From an uncultured Chloroflexota bacterium (lineage in GTDB: Bacteria; Chloroflexota; Dehalococcoidia; Lucifugimonadales; CAJXCD01): a DNA stretch of 64,000 bases. The position numbers were made by a program, and so were the translations under genes. The notes beneath the pieces were generated by a model. It was not told the DNA's origin. It made no database searches and saw only the letters and a program-made list of their open reading frames with translations. The stretch is from the NCBI GenBank assembly GCA_913051545.1, contig CAJXCD010000002.1, forward strand, positions 62,001 through 126,000, given 5' to 3'. This document shows positions 16,722 to 24,703 of the stretch, one piece after another. The first letter of the stretch is position 1. Each line of letters begins with the position of its first letter.

Positions 16722-17570
16722 CTACGTTTTAGTTCCGGTAACTCGATTTATGTGTTCCGCTGGAGATTCTTCAGCCCTTTGTAGTGTGCGAGGTGATAAT
16801 GTTAGGCTATCGAACACTTCCGGCTTTGACCGCACAAATCCCTCGGCATACGCTGTCCCTGCAGTCCATCCGGCTGCACCGCAGGAGATTTCTATCCGTT
16901 TCCGTGCATATGCTTCATTATGCCCTTGGCTTTTGAATAGTGTTTCTGCTTCTACTCTCTGTTCGTACCAATCACTAATGTCTACTAGAATATCCCAATC
17001 TCCACGGTCGAAATATACTCCAGGATAAAAGGTAGCAGCTATTTTATGAGGGCGAATTTGTGACCCGTGCTCTGGGTTTGAAGAGTGAAGTTGTGCACGT
17101 TCGACTGCGTATGCTGTTTCAGTGTGGGAATTATTTACATATGGCTGTATTAAGCCATGAGGTCCACTACCATTTATATAGGGTGATTGAGTTATTAATA
17201 TGTGAGGTCTAACCTCCGATATTATTTCCGAAAGTTCATTTATTATTCCAGGATTTTCGTCAACCCTGAATGGTTCCCCGCCATCTAGTATTCTTACGTC
17301 GTTTATGCCAAACAACAAGGCTGCTTGCCTAAGCTCATCAGCCTTCTGCTCTGCATATTTTTCAGGAGGTTCATTAATTATATTTGGGTCTTGTTCTGAT
17401 TTTGGCTTAAGTAGTTCAGTAGCTAATTTCTCGTTGTGGGCCTTTTTGCCTCCGGTTACCACTACAAGTGTAACGTCGTCTCCTTTATCGGTGTGGATTC
17501 CAAGAGTGCCAGCGCTGTGTGTGAAATCATGAGGATGTGCTTTTACAACCAATATCTGTAAGTTCGTCAT
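16722..17570 (-). CDS. PIG-L/LmbE family deacetylase, first paralogue
   Basis: This is a zinc-dependent N-acetyl-sugar deacetylase-like protein. I place the start at ATG 17570, preceded by AAGGAGA, giving 282 aa starting MTNLQILVVKAHPHDF. The track start at 17618 is 16 codons longer without benefit. The family motif is usually AHPDD; here it is AHPHD, so the residue that acts as general base in MshB-like enzymes is histidine. NNSHTETAYAVERAQ replaces the usual third zinc-ligand region. The second paralogue at 63144 has the same change. It is the last tight member of the six-gene catabolic operon, 10 bases after the small beta protein. Confidence 0.83.
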   Translation of the reverse strand: MTNLQILVVKAHPHDFTHSAGTLGIHTDKGDDVTLVVVTGGKKAHNEKLATELLKPKSEQDPNIINEPPEKYAEQKADELRQAALLFGINDVRILDGGEPFRVDENPGIINELSEIISEVRPHILITQSPYINGSGPHGLIQPYVNNSHTETAYAVERAQLHSSNPEHGSQIRPHKIAATFYPGVYFDRGDWDILVDISDWYEQRVEAETLFKSQGHNEAYARKRIEISCGAAGWTAGTAYAEGFVRSKPEVFDSLTLSPRTLQRAEESPAEHINRVTGTKT

Positions 17571-17580
17571 CAATATCTCC

Positions 17581-17958
17581 TTAATCCAACTGATTAGATA
17601 GATTGTCGGTAAAGTCAAATTTCAGTGTCCCCAAACCGGGAACTTCAAAACTCATAACAATTGTATGGGATCCTGGTTCCAGACTAAAATTATGTGATCG
17701 TATGGTTATATCTCTATTTATTGCCAGGGTAAATGTGTTTTCCTGATCTACTTCAGCAAACGAAACCTCACGTGCATCTAGAATGAAGAAGGTAGATAAT
17801 AAAGGTATCGTATTTCCATCCAGTATCAGGGGATACATTTTGTATGCGTACCCGGATCCTAAGCTGTTTCTTAATTTGAATTCAAATCCGTCTCCATATT
17901 TGCTCAAGCTATTTTTGACGTATAGTCGTTTAAGTATGAAGCTTGGTATAGAAATCAT
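17581..17958 (-). CDS. Small beta-rich protein, possibly DUF6379/C-deglycosidase beta-subunit-like
   Basis: The 125-residue product is predicted beta-rich, with no membrane segments. The motif order YGDGFEFKLRN, a hydrophobic ILDGNTIPL, then SFEVPGLGTLKFDFTD at the C-terminus recalls small beta subunits of C-glycoside-cleaving enzymes (DUF6379). I judge this from pattern memory only. These proteins are normally encoded beside a TIM-barrel alpha subunit, which I do not see here. The gene sits between the class II aldolase and PIG-L genes with 15- and 10-base gaps, so it belongs to the catabolic operon. Confidence 0.5.
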   Translation of the reverse strand: MISIPSFILKRLYVKNSLSKYGDGFEFKLRNSLGSGYAYKMYPLILDGNTIPLLSTFFILDAREVSFAEVDQENTFTLAINRDITIRSHNFSLEPGSHTIVMSFEVPGLGTLKFDFTDNLSNQLD

Positions 17959-17973
17959 TTAACTGGTACCAGT

Positions 17974-18672
17974 TTATCCTTCACTATATATTTCCCGCTG
18001 ATTCATCATCTCGAAAATGGCCTCTTCTGCCGCTACTGATTCTTTTGGTATTCCGTTAATTTTTCCAAGCATTTTTGAATACACAAATATTTTTGTTAAG
18101 CGTTCGGTAAAGACCGAAATCTCTAGAGCTTGTTCCAAATCTGTACCTACTCCAACCGCCCCATGGTTTCGAAGAAGGGCTGCATTTCGGTTTCCTAGAG
18201 ATGTACAGATATTGTCAGCCAGATCTTGACTTCCAGGGAAGCCGTAGTCAGCCACATATATAGGTCCTCCTATAGTTACTACCATTTCGTCGACTATGGC
18301 TGGTATTTTATCTCCAGTGATAGAAGCTACTGTTGAGAATAAGGAGTGTGTGTGTATAACAGCCCCAACGTCTATTCGAGATTTATAGATTGCCACGTGC
18401 ATTAGTGATTCTGATGAAGGTATACACTGGCCTTCTACAGGATTCATGTCAAAGTCAACGACGGGTATTTGTTCTGCGGTAAGGCACGATAGAGATTGTC
18501 GAGATGGGGTTATAGCCATCAGATTTGTTTTCCCATTGTCATTTATACGCAGACTTACATTCCCAGACTTTCCTGATACCAACCCCGAGTGGTGTACAGA
18601 ACGGGCAGTGTTAGCAACTGATTCACGTTCCTTTATCCAATTGACCTTTGACTTATTATTATCTTCTCCCAT
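17974..18672 (-). CDS. Class II aldolase/adducin family (fuculose-phosphate aldolase-like)
   Basis: The protein has the class II aldolase zinc site: HTHSLFSTVAS and the downstream RNHGAVGVG histidine, with SGKSGNVSLR for phosphate binding and SSESLMHVAIY for the catalytic glutamate. Members split sugar phosphates such as L-fuculose-1-phosphate or ribulose phosphates, or decarboxylate keto acid phosphates. I use the ATG at 18672 (232 aa) because the 19 track residues before it do not fit the family, and AAGGTG lies just upstream. It follows the DapA-like gene. With the FGGY kinase it suggests phosphorylation then cleavage of a sugar-like substrate. Confidence 0.85.
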   Translation of the reverse strand: MGEDNNKSKVNWIKERESVANTARSVHHSGLVSGKSGNVSLRINDNGKTNLMAITPSRQSLSCLTAEQIPVVDFDMNPVEGQCIPSSESLMHVAIYKSRIDVGAVIHTHSLFSTVASITGDKIPAIVDEMVVTIGGPIYVADYGFPGSQDLADNICTSLGNRNAALLRNHGAVGVGTDLEQALEISVFTERLTKIFVYSKMLGKINGIPKESVAAEEAIFEMMNQREIYSEG

Positions 18673-18704
18673 ATGACACACCTTTATACAGCAAATGGAA
18701 TATA

Positions 18705-19631
18705 CTAATTGACTACAGTCCAACCCCATGATTTCACTAATTTTCTAAGTTCATCCATTTCGTTTTCTGACATCGGATCTGATGGTGGTCTAGGATCTCC
18801 TATTGGGTATCCCAAAATTTTTGAAAGTCCTTTATGAACTGTACTCTGGCCACCTGTACGTTGGCTGACTTTTGTTTCCATTTCTACTATATCGTCATAT
18901 ACAGAATGGTAAAGTATCTCAGCTTCATCAAATTTCCCAGCTTTAAGCAGTCCCCACACCTTCATGTCATGTTTCGGGTTAGAATCTAGAATTGTTTGCA
19001 CGTAACCATGTCCCCCATTCTTAAAGCAGCGTACTGGGTTAGTACTATTATCGATGACATTAAAGCTGTCTTTAAACTTCAACATATCATCGTAATTAGG
19101 GTCCCCTGGCCATTTAACAGCAATGATATTTTCTATGTCGCTCATCTTGACTATGGTGTCCGCATCAATTTTTCCCCAGGTCATCCACCTAGTGTTATAG
19201 ATCATAATCCCTAGATCTATCTTGTTACTAACTTCATAATAATATTCGTATATATCTTGCTGAGTAGGTGAGTTAAAAACAGGAGGAGATATCTGAAGTC
19301 CTATTGCACCGAGGTCTGAAGCTCGTTTGGCATCTGCAATAGTTCTTTTTGTGTCTTTATGATGGATCCCTAGTAGTACGGGTGCTTTGCCTTGTGTTGC
19401 CTGAACGGCAGTTCCTAATAAAGCAGCCCATTCTGATTCATCTAGCATGGGGCCCTCGCCCAGGCCTGCTGCTATTTTTATTACCCCATTTTCATTCGAT
19501 ACTCCTCCGTCTATCATGCGTTGGATCATGGCATTTAGGGCGCCTAGATCGATCTCATATTTTTTGTCAAAAGGAGTTGGTACAGCTCCGAATGGGCCTA
19601 CAAACAACTTCTTTAATTTATTTCTATTCAT
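18705..19631 (-). CDS. Dihydrodipicolinate synthase/N-acetylneuraminate lyase family protein
   Basis: This 308-residue TIM-barrel protein has FGAVPTPFDKKYEIDLGAL at the start, the Schiff-base lysine in IIAVKWPGD, and the tyrosine in GIMIYNTRW. The usual G-T-T-G-E loop is changed to AAGLGEG. It is therefore a member of the pyruvate-dependent aldolase/dehydratase group but probably not DapA itself. Substrate options are deoxy-keto sugar acids. It is in the middle of a six-gene catabolic operon, between the kinase and the class II aldolase, with gaps of about 30 bases. Confidence 0.82.
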   Translation of the reverse strand: MNRNKLKKLFVGPFGAVPTPFDKKYEIDLGALNAMIQRMIDGGVSNENGVIKIAAGLGEGPMLDESEWAALLGTAVQATQGKAPVLLGIHHKDTKRTIADAKRASDLGAIGLQISPPVFNSPTQQDIYEYYYEVSNKIDLGIMIYNTRWMTWGKIDADTIVKMSDIENIIAVKWPGDPNYDDMLKFKDSFNVIDNSTNPVRCFKNGGHGYVQTILDSNPKHDMKVWGLLKAGKFDEAEILYHSVYDDIVEMETKVSQRTGGQSTVHKGLSKILGYPIGDPRPPSDPMSENEMDELRKLVKSWGWTVVN

Positions 19632-19659
19632 ATTAACTCCACTGTATTTAATATAGTTT

Positions 19660-21165
19660 CTAAATTTCTATTTCACATATTTTATCGGAAGATTTCATCC
19701 AGTGAAAATAGTGCTCTTCATATTCCTGCGATTCAGACTTGTCAGGTTCTAATATCTTCATGTTATCACTAAGCAGTAAAGAGGTATTATTCAATGATGG
19801 TTTTCGGTTAATAGCGTTTAATACACATAGATAGGCTCCTAGTGAACTAACGTTGGGATTTGAAGATATTTTGACAGGTCTTCCTAAAACATTAACAATA
19901 ATTTCAGTCAATAAATTTGATGTCGTCATTCCCCCACCTATAGATACTTGTGGTGTTTGGAATCCTGAAACTCTCTGCAATTGTTCTAAGTTAGCTCGAA
20001 TTGCGTATGCGATGGACTCTAACGCTGACCTAACTATGTGTCCTCTTTCAGTGCCTCCAAAAGAAACTGGAGTTGGAAATAATATTCCTCCACTTTTAAA
20101 TCCTAAATTACTCACATTCATTTCAGGCTTACCGAAGAACGTCATAGTTCCTTCAGATCCCACTGGAATATCTGATGCAAGCATATCCATTTCCTCAAAA
20201 GATTCATTGTGTGATGCCAGTATCGTTTGAGACAGCCATTTGTAGGAATTGCCGGTATCTGTTGCACTGCTTTCGGCCACCCATGTATCTGGAGTTAAGA
20301 AACAACCTGCCCAAGTGCTTTGAGATTCGGATAATTTTGGTGTGTGAGTTATCATTTGGATCGGTGCACTCCATCCTGCGATTATACCCACCTCTTTCTC
20401 ATTAACAGTCGACATTCCTAGTAATCCGCACTGAGTGTCTGCACCTGAAACTACTACCGGTGTTCCAACAGGAATTCCAGTAGTAGCTGATACCAATTTC
20501 TGAACGATACCAACCGATGTTCCAGCACGTATTAAAGTAACGTTTGTGTTATCAACAAGAGGTGTGCCATCAAGCTTTATTGCGTTCCAGTCTTGATTAT
20601 GAATGTCTAGTAGCCCAGCTCCACTTGCCAGTGAATATTCACTGATGAGTTCTCCAGATAATCGATATATTATCCAATCGGCGAGACAAAGTGTATTAAC
20701 TGGATTACTGAACGAATCAGGACGATTTTTATGCATCCATCTTAGTTTGGCAGGTGCGAATAGCATAGAAGGGGTGTGTCCAGTGATTTTATAGATTTGT
20801 TCCCCTATAGTTTCGTCTATTTCTGCCCCTTCAAATACTGCTCTGCAATCGTGATTAGGTCCTGAATATATTTCACTGTTATTACTGTCTAGAAAAACTA
20901 TCCCCTGTCTCTGACTTGTAGCGGTGACGGCAATAATTTTCCCTTTAGATGATGCTATACGATTAGATGTTTTATATAACAGTTCACAAATGATTACCCA
21001 TACTTTTTTTGTATCGAATTCTTTTGCATAGGTTGGTGAGTCAGCCGAATTTAGATATGGCCAAGCTGCCTGATTTTGGAAAGATATGTTCCCGTTTTGG
21101 TCTATTGCTGAACAACGTATTGCACTTGTACCAGCATCTATCACTAATACGTATTCGTTATACAT
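19660..21165 (-). CDS. FGGY-family carbohydrate kinase
   Basis: The 501-residue protein has the ATPase fold of sugar kinases: YVLVIDAGTSAIRCSAIDQNG for phosphate binding, AVTATSQRQGIVFLD, the adenosine-site GADTQCGLLG, and SIGGGMTTSNLLTEI with ADVLGRPV-like IVNVLGRPVKI. The layout resembles xylulokinase and LsrK. ATP-dependent phosphorylation of a sugar, polyol or hydroxy-acid is expected, in the cytosol. Its start overlaps the stop of the upstream dehydrogenase gene by 8 bases, so expression is coupled. The exact substrate is not deducible. Confidence 0.88.
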   Translation of the reverse strand: MYNEYVLVIDAGTSAIRCSAIDQNGNISFQNQAAWPYLNSADSPTYAKEFDTKKVWVIICELLYKTSNRIASSKGKIIAVTATSQRQGIVFLDSNNSEIYSGPNHDCRAVFEGAEIDETIGEQIYKITGHTPSMLFAPAKLRWMHKNRPDSFSNPVNTLCLADWIIYRLSGELISEYSLASGAGLLDIHNQDWNAIKLDGTPLVDNTNVTLIRAGTSVGIVQKLVSATTGIPVGTPVVVSGADTQCGLLGMSTVNEKEVGIIAGWSAPIQMITHTPKLSESQSTWAGCFLTPDTWVAESSATDTGNSYKWLSQTILASHNESFEEMDMLASDIPVGSEGTMTFFGKPEMNVSNLGFKSGGILFPTPVSFGGTERGHIVRSALESIAYAIRANLEQLQRVSGFQTPQVSIGGGMTTSNLLTEIIVNVLGRPVKISSNPNVSSLGAYLCVLNAINRKPSLNNTSLLLSDNMKILEPDKSESQEYEEHYFHWMKSSDKICEIEI

Positions 21166-22162
21166 TGGAGCCCCAGATTTCCTGGTTCACTAAATTCTTG
21201 GGCTTATGCCCTCGAATAAATCTAAATATATCGCTTGTCATCATATTAGAATGACGTTCAATAGTTTCTTGAGTGGCTCCTCCCACGTGTGGTGTTAATA
21301 TGACATTATTGAGTGATAATAGTGGACTGGTCGGTTCTACAGGATGCGTTTCAAATACATCTAACGCTGCACCAGCCAAGGCACCTCGTTTCAAGGCAGT
21401 TATCAGGGCATTTTCGGACACTATTTCAGAGTTGGAAATGTTAATCAGGTATGACGAATCCTTCATGATCCTCAATCTGTGTGAGTCGAACATACCTCTC
21501 GTTTCACTTGTCAATGGCGCCGTAATAGTTACAAAATCTGATATTTGAAGGAGACATTCTAAAGATTTCGATTTAATATCTTTGGGAATTTCTGAGGTAT
21601 ATGGGTCATATACCAGGCATTTCATTCCTAAACCTTGTGCTACTGAGGACAATCGCGTGCCTATGGCTCCAAACCCAATTATTCCGACTGTACGGTTTGC
21701 TAGTTCAATCCCTTGCATTGTTATGTACGGTTCTACAGGGTTTTCCCACTTTTTCTTAATAATATACTGGTGTAAATATGGGATTTTCCTTGCTAGTGAA
21801 AGCATTAATCCTATGGCATGTTCAGCGACCGCTTGGTCATTCCGGCTAGGTGTATTTACTACTATCACTCCGTTCTTTGTTGCTGAATCTATATCTATAT
21901 GATCTGTAGAACCTCTACATACTCCTAAAAACTGTAAATTAGGAGTACCCTCAAACACCTCTTGAAATACAAAGTCAGATTCAATTACAAGTATATTTAT
22001 GCTCTCTTGTACTAGTCTTTCAGATAATTTATTTGGGTCCCATAAAATCCTCGTTTCAGCCCAGCTTTCATAAGTCACATCTATGGCCGTTTCTAAATCA
22101 CGCAATTTACAGTCGCTGAATGGCGATAGAATTAGAACATGATGTGATTTAGTTTCCCCCAT
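21158..22162 (-). CDS. D-isomer-specific 2-hydroxyacid dehydrogenase
   Basis: The 334-residue protein has the NAD-binding GIIGFGAIGTRLSSVAQGLG, an aromatic-free YDPYTS after strand 2, the catalytic arginine region INISNSEIV, and the final glutamate/histidine pair in DVFETHPVEP and LTPHVGGATQET. NSEIV replaces the usual RGxxV, so the substrate-binding arginine is altered, which is odd. It would reduce a 2-keto acid or oxidise a D-2-hydroxy acid. As first gene of the six-gene operon it may start the pathway. AlkD-fragment sequence lies directly upstream. Confidence 0.82.
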   Translation of the reverse strand: MGETKSHHVLILSPFSDCKLRDLETAIDVTYESWAETRILWDPNKLSERLVQESINILVIESDFVFQEVFEGTPNLQFLGVCRGSTDHIDIDSATKNGVIVVNTPSRNDQAVAEHAIGLMLSLARKIPYLHQYIIKKKWENPVEPYITMQGIELANRTVGIIGFGAIGTRLSSVAQGLGMKCLVYDPYTSEIPKDIKSKSLECLLQISDFVTITAPLTSETRGMFDSHRLRIMKDSSYLINISNSEIVSENALITALKRGALAGAALDVFETHPVEPTSPLLSLNNVILTPHVGGATQETIERHSNMMTSDIFRFIRGHKPKNLVNQEIWGSNV

Positions 22163-22165
22163 AAT

Positions 22166-22408
22166 TTATAAGTAACACTCAATAAGTAATACGGAATTGT
22201 TCATAAGTACTCTCATTTCACCTTCTACTATAATAGAAGGCCGAAGGTATTCCCTCCTTAAATCATACGGGAAATTTTCGATAGCATATCTCAACATAGT
22301 TCTTGCTATTTGTACAGCATACTTATCTAGGAAAGTTATTTCTACGTCCAGATTTTTCTTGCCAACTTTACGAAGCATCCATCCTACAGCTTTATATATT
22401 TTATCCAC
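22166..22408 (-). pseudogene. Remnant of a DNA alkylation repair (AlkD-like) gene
   Basis: The 80-residue ORF contains AVGWMLRKVGKKN, then FLDKYAVQIARTMLRYAIENF. This is the C-terminal helical repeat of AlkD-like DNA glycosylases, whose full length is about 220-240 aa. The reading frame is stopped by TAA four codons before the GTG start, and the 150 bases upstream to the divergent PhyH gene show no matching N-terminal part. The last 25 residues run into unrelated sequence next to the dehydrogenase gene. I call it a truncated relic; an expressed short protein cannot be excluded. Confidence 0.65.
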
Positions 22409-22557
22409 AGGATATTTTTAATTATCAGTATTCTAATAATAGATGTTGAATATATGCTATTAAGTTGTACTTCAATATAGTTCTTTCTATAATGACGCCT
22501 GATGCAATAAAATTATTCTAGATATTGATTAATATCATTATCGGGTAGGGAATCGTA

Positions 22558-23403
22558 ATGAAAACTACTAACCCGCTGAGTGCTGAGCAGATGTCATTCT
22601 TTGACACCTTTGGTTTTTTGTCATTTCCTAATCTACTTTCAGACCGGGTAGATCGTATCATTGAAGAATTTGAAGCGATATGGGCAGCAAATGGAGGTGG
22701 ACATAACGGTAAGCTTCACGACGGAGAAAAGCGCTCATCTATATTGCCATTCCCGGACAGGAGTGAGTATCTCAGTAGCCTACTAGATGATCCGCGTATA
22801 CATGATATTGCTTCTAGTATTTGTGGAGAAGACTTTAATTACTATGGGGGAGACGGGAATTTTTATTCGGGGGATACTAATTGGCACTCTGACGGATATG
22901 CCACTAGACCAGTTATTAGTATAAAAATTGCTTTTTATTTGGACAAACTCACTAGTACCACTGGTGCGCTGAGAGTTATTCCAGGGAGTCACAAAATTGG
23001 AGATAAATTCGGACTTTCTTTGGAAGAATACGTCAAGGATACTGAAACTACCTTGGGTATGGACCCAAGCGAAGTGCCTTCACAGGTATTAGAAATTACT
23101 CCCGGTGATATAGTTGTTTTCAATCATAGTATTAAGCATGCGTCCTTTGGAGGATCTTCTAGAAGACGAATGTTTACGATGAATTTTTCTGAACGGTATC
23201 CAGATGACAAGATTGATGATTTGAGAGAGCAGTTAGGTAGTGAATCGAGGTTTTGGATAGATCGAATACATGGAGAAGAGATGATTCGCACTGCATCCCC
23301 GGAACGCTGGGTCCATCTCGAACAGGTTCGTGCTAATGATACTCATTTAGCTGAATTGACTATGAAAAAAAAGAAGACAATGGAGGAACCATCTAGGGGA
23401 TAA
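22558..23403 (+). CDS. Phytanoyl-CoA dioxygenase family protein (PhyH), first copy
   Basis: This 281-residue protein should be an Fe(II)/2-oxoglutarate oxygenase. The HxD iron ligands are in NWHSDGYAT, the distal histidine in FNHSIKHASFGG and the 2-oxoglutarate-binding arginine in SRRRMFTMNF. GALRVIPGSHKIG is the typical PhyH strand. The start ATG at 22558 follows GGGAATCGTA. PhyH proteins hydroxylate varied small molecules, so the substrate is open. A second, more distant PhyH is at 59507. It is convergent with the SDR gene. Confidence 0.88.
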   Translation: MKTTNPLSAEQMSFFDTFGFLSFPNLLSDRVDRIIEEFEAIWAANGGGHNGKLHDGEKRSSILPFPDRSEYLSSLLDDPRIHDIASSICGEDFNYYGGDGNFYSGDTNWHSDGYATRPVISIKIAFYLDKLTSTTGALRVIPGSHKIGDKFGLSLEEYVKDTETTLGMDPSEVPSQVLEITPGDIVVFNHSIKHASFGGSSRRRMFTMNFSERYPDDKIDDLREQLGSESRFWIDRIHGEEMIRTASPERWVHLEQVRANDTHLAELTMKKKKTMEEPSRG

Positions 23404-23412
23404 ATGATACTA

Positions 23413-24162
23413 TTATTGAGCTGTCATACCTCCGTCAATTAATAGATCTGAACCGGTGATAAATGACGACTCGTCCGAAGCTAGAAACAGTGCTCCATAT
23501 GCTACATCTTCCGCTGTACCGATCCGCCCAGCTGGTATTCTTTTAATTGAAGCTGCTCTGCCTTGAGGGGTACCAATATTTTCAGCGATCATTTCTGTAT
23601 CAATAGAACCAGGACTAATTGAGTTAACTCTGATGCCTTCACTCGCGTGCTGTATTGCAGCATGTTTAGTTAATATTCTCACCGCTGCTTTTGAAGCTCC
23701 GTAAGCTCCTCCCCTGCTGCTACCTACTATACCGGTTGTGGAACAGATATTTATTATGGATCCACCGTTAGCTTTGCGCATAGCAGGAATTACATATTTA
23801 GTTCCCAGAAATGCTCCCCTAGCATTCGTACTTATAACGTCATCCCATTCTTCCATGGATGTATTTTCGATAGTTGTAGTTCGGTATATGCTTGCATTAT
23901 TGACAAGTACATTTAGTGCCTTGAATTTATCTAAGGTGTGTTGGATAGCTAGTACCCAGTCTTTTTCGGAGGACACATCTAGTTTCACAAACGTTGCCTT
24001 ACCACCTCCAGAGGAGATATCTTGAGCCACCTTTTCTCCAAGAGTGGATAATACGTCTGCAACTACTACAGTAGCTCCTTCTGCAGAAAATAATTTAGCT
24101 TCGCATTCCCCTTGGCCTCGTGCGGCTCCCGTTATCAGGGCAACTTTCCCATTGAGTCTCAT
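23413..24162 (-). CDS. Classical SDR oxidoreductase
   Basis: At 249 aa it is a typical classical short-chain dehydrogenase. The NAD(P) site is LITGAARGQGE, followed by NNAS, and the catalytic tetrad appears as SIINICSTTG with Y-x-x-x-K in GAYGASKAAV. The C-terminal DEASFITG-type segment DESSFITGSDLLIDGGMTAQ is also conserved. GQGEC instead of GIGxA at the cofactor motif resembles 3-alpha/20-beta-hydroxysteroid dehydrogenases. The substrate is not known. It stands between a convergent PhyH gene and the ftsZ promoter region. Confidence 0.87.
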   Translation of the reverse strand: MRLNGKVALITGAARGQGECEAKLFSAEGATVVVADVLSTLGEKVAQDISSGGGKATFVKLDVSSEKDWVLAIQHTLDKFKALNVLVNNASIYRTTTIENTSMEEWDDVISTNARGAFLGTKYVIPAMRKANGGSIINICSTTGIVGSSRGGAYGASKAAVRILTKHAAIQHASEGIRVNSISPGSIDTEMIAENIGTPQGRAASIKRIPAGRIGTAEDVAYGALFLASDESSFITGSDLLIDGGMTAQ

Positions 24163-24322
24163 TTTCCACCATGTGTTTATGAATGATTGTAAATATTTAG
24201 ATATTCTTAGGGCAGTGGATATTTAGAATAGACGTGATTGTAGCATTTTATTTAACTCGCCGGGTACATGTGCAATATAAGCGTCAAAATGTGACGTCCT
24301 TAATTTTTGGATAACCATAACC

Positions 24323-24360
24323 TTGACAGGAACATACGTTCTGTTCTAAACTGTTCTAAA
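24323..24360 (+). promoter_or_regulatory. Promoter with SOS-like palindrome and tandem 10-mers
   Basis: TTGACA at 24323-24328 is a consensus -35. Between it and a weak -10 lies GAAC-ATAC-GTTC (24330-24341), a perfect match to the GAACN4GTTC core of the LexA/DinR operator known from Bacillus. Two exact tandem copies of CTGTTCTAAA follow (24341-24360). The likely target is the small gene at 24396 and ftsZ. Confidence 0.5.
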
Positions 24361-24395
24361 ATAAGCTATAAATAATATTCAATGGAGATGAAGAG

Positions 24396-24662
24396 ATGGA
24401 AGTACTAGATATTCCTAAAGTCGCGGCACAAGTCAAAATGGAAGGGATGCCTCCTATTCCTAAGCCTATATCGGTTTCTCCAAAAGATCTTCGTCGCGGT
24501 CAATCTGTAAGATATATTGGTCATCTTTCTGGCGGTCCTCGGTATGGTTCTAATGGAGTTGTAAGGGATACTCTCATGCGAGGGGCGTTAGTCGATCTAG
24601 GTTTATCCGGGAGGTGGAGGATTCCGTTTCATTTTCTTGTTCCTGTCACTAGGGTTGCCTAA
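24396..24662 (+). CDS. Small conserved-looking protein upstream of ftsZ
   Basis: I do not recognise this 88-residue protein. The N-terminal third is proline-rich, and the remainder (RRGQSVRYIGHLSGG, NGVVRDTLMRGALVDLGLSGRW) looks like a small KOW/SH3-like beta barrel. GGAG lies about 9 bases before the ATG at 24396. It is 41 bases upstream of ftsZ on the same strand and under a promoter with a LexA-like palindrome. A role in tuning division is a possible inference from context only. Confidence 0.65.
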   Translation: MEVLDIPKVAAQVKMEGMPPIPKPISVSPKDLRRGQSVRYIGHLSGGPRYGSNGVVRDTLMRGALVDLGLSGRWRIPFHFLVPVTRVA

Positions 24663-24703
24663 CTTTCTATATATTCCTTTCAATTATTCTGTTGTAGGAG
24701 CGT

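Noticed and set aside
22166-22440. AlkD fragment as another UGA-recoded selenoprotein
   Set aside because: The upstream in-frame stop is TAA, not TGA, and no AlkD N-terminal coding follows further upstream.
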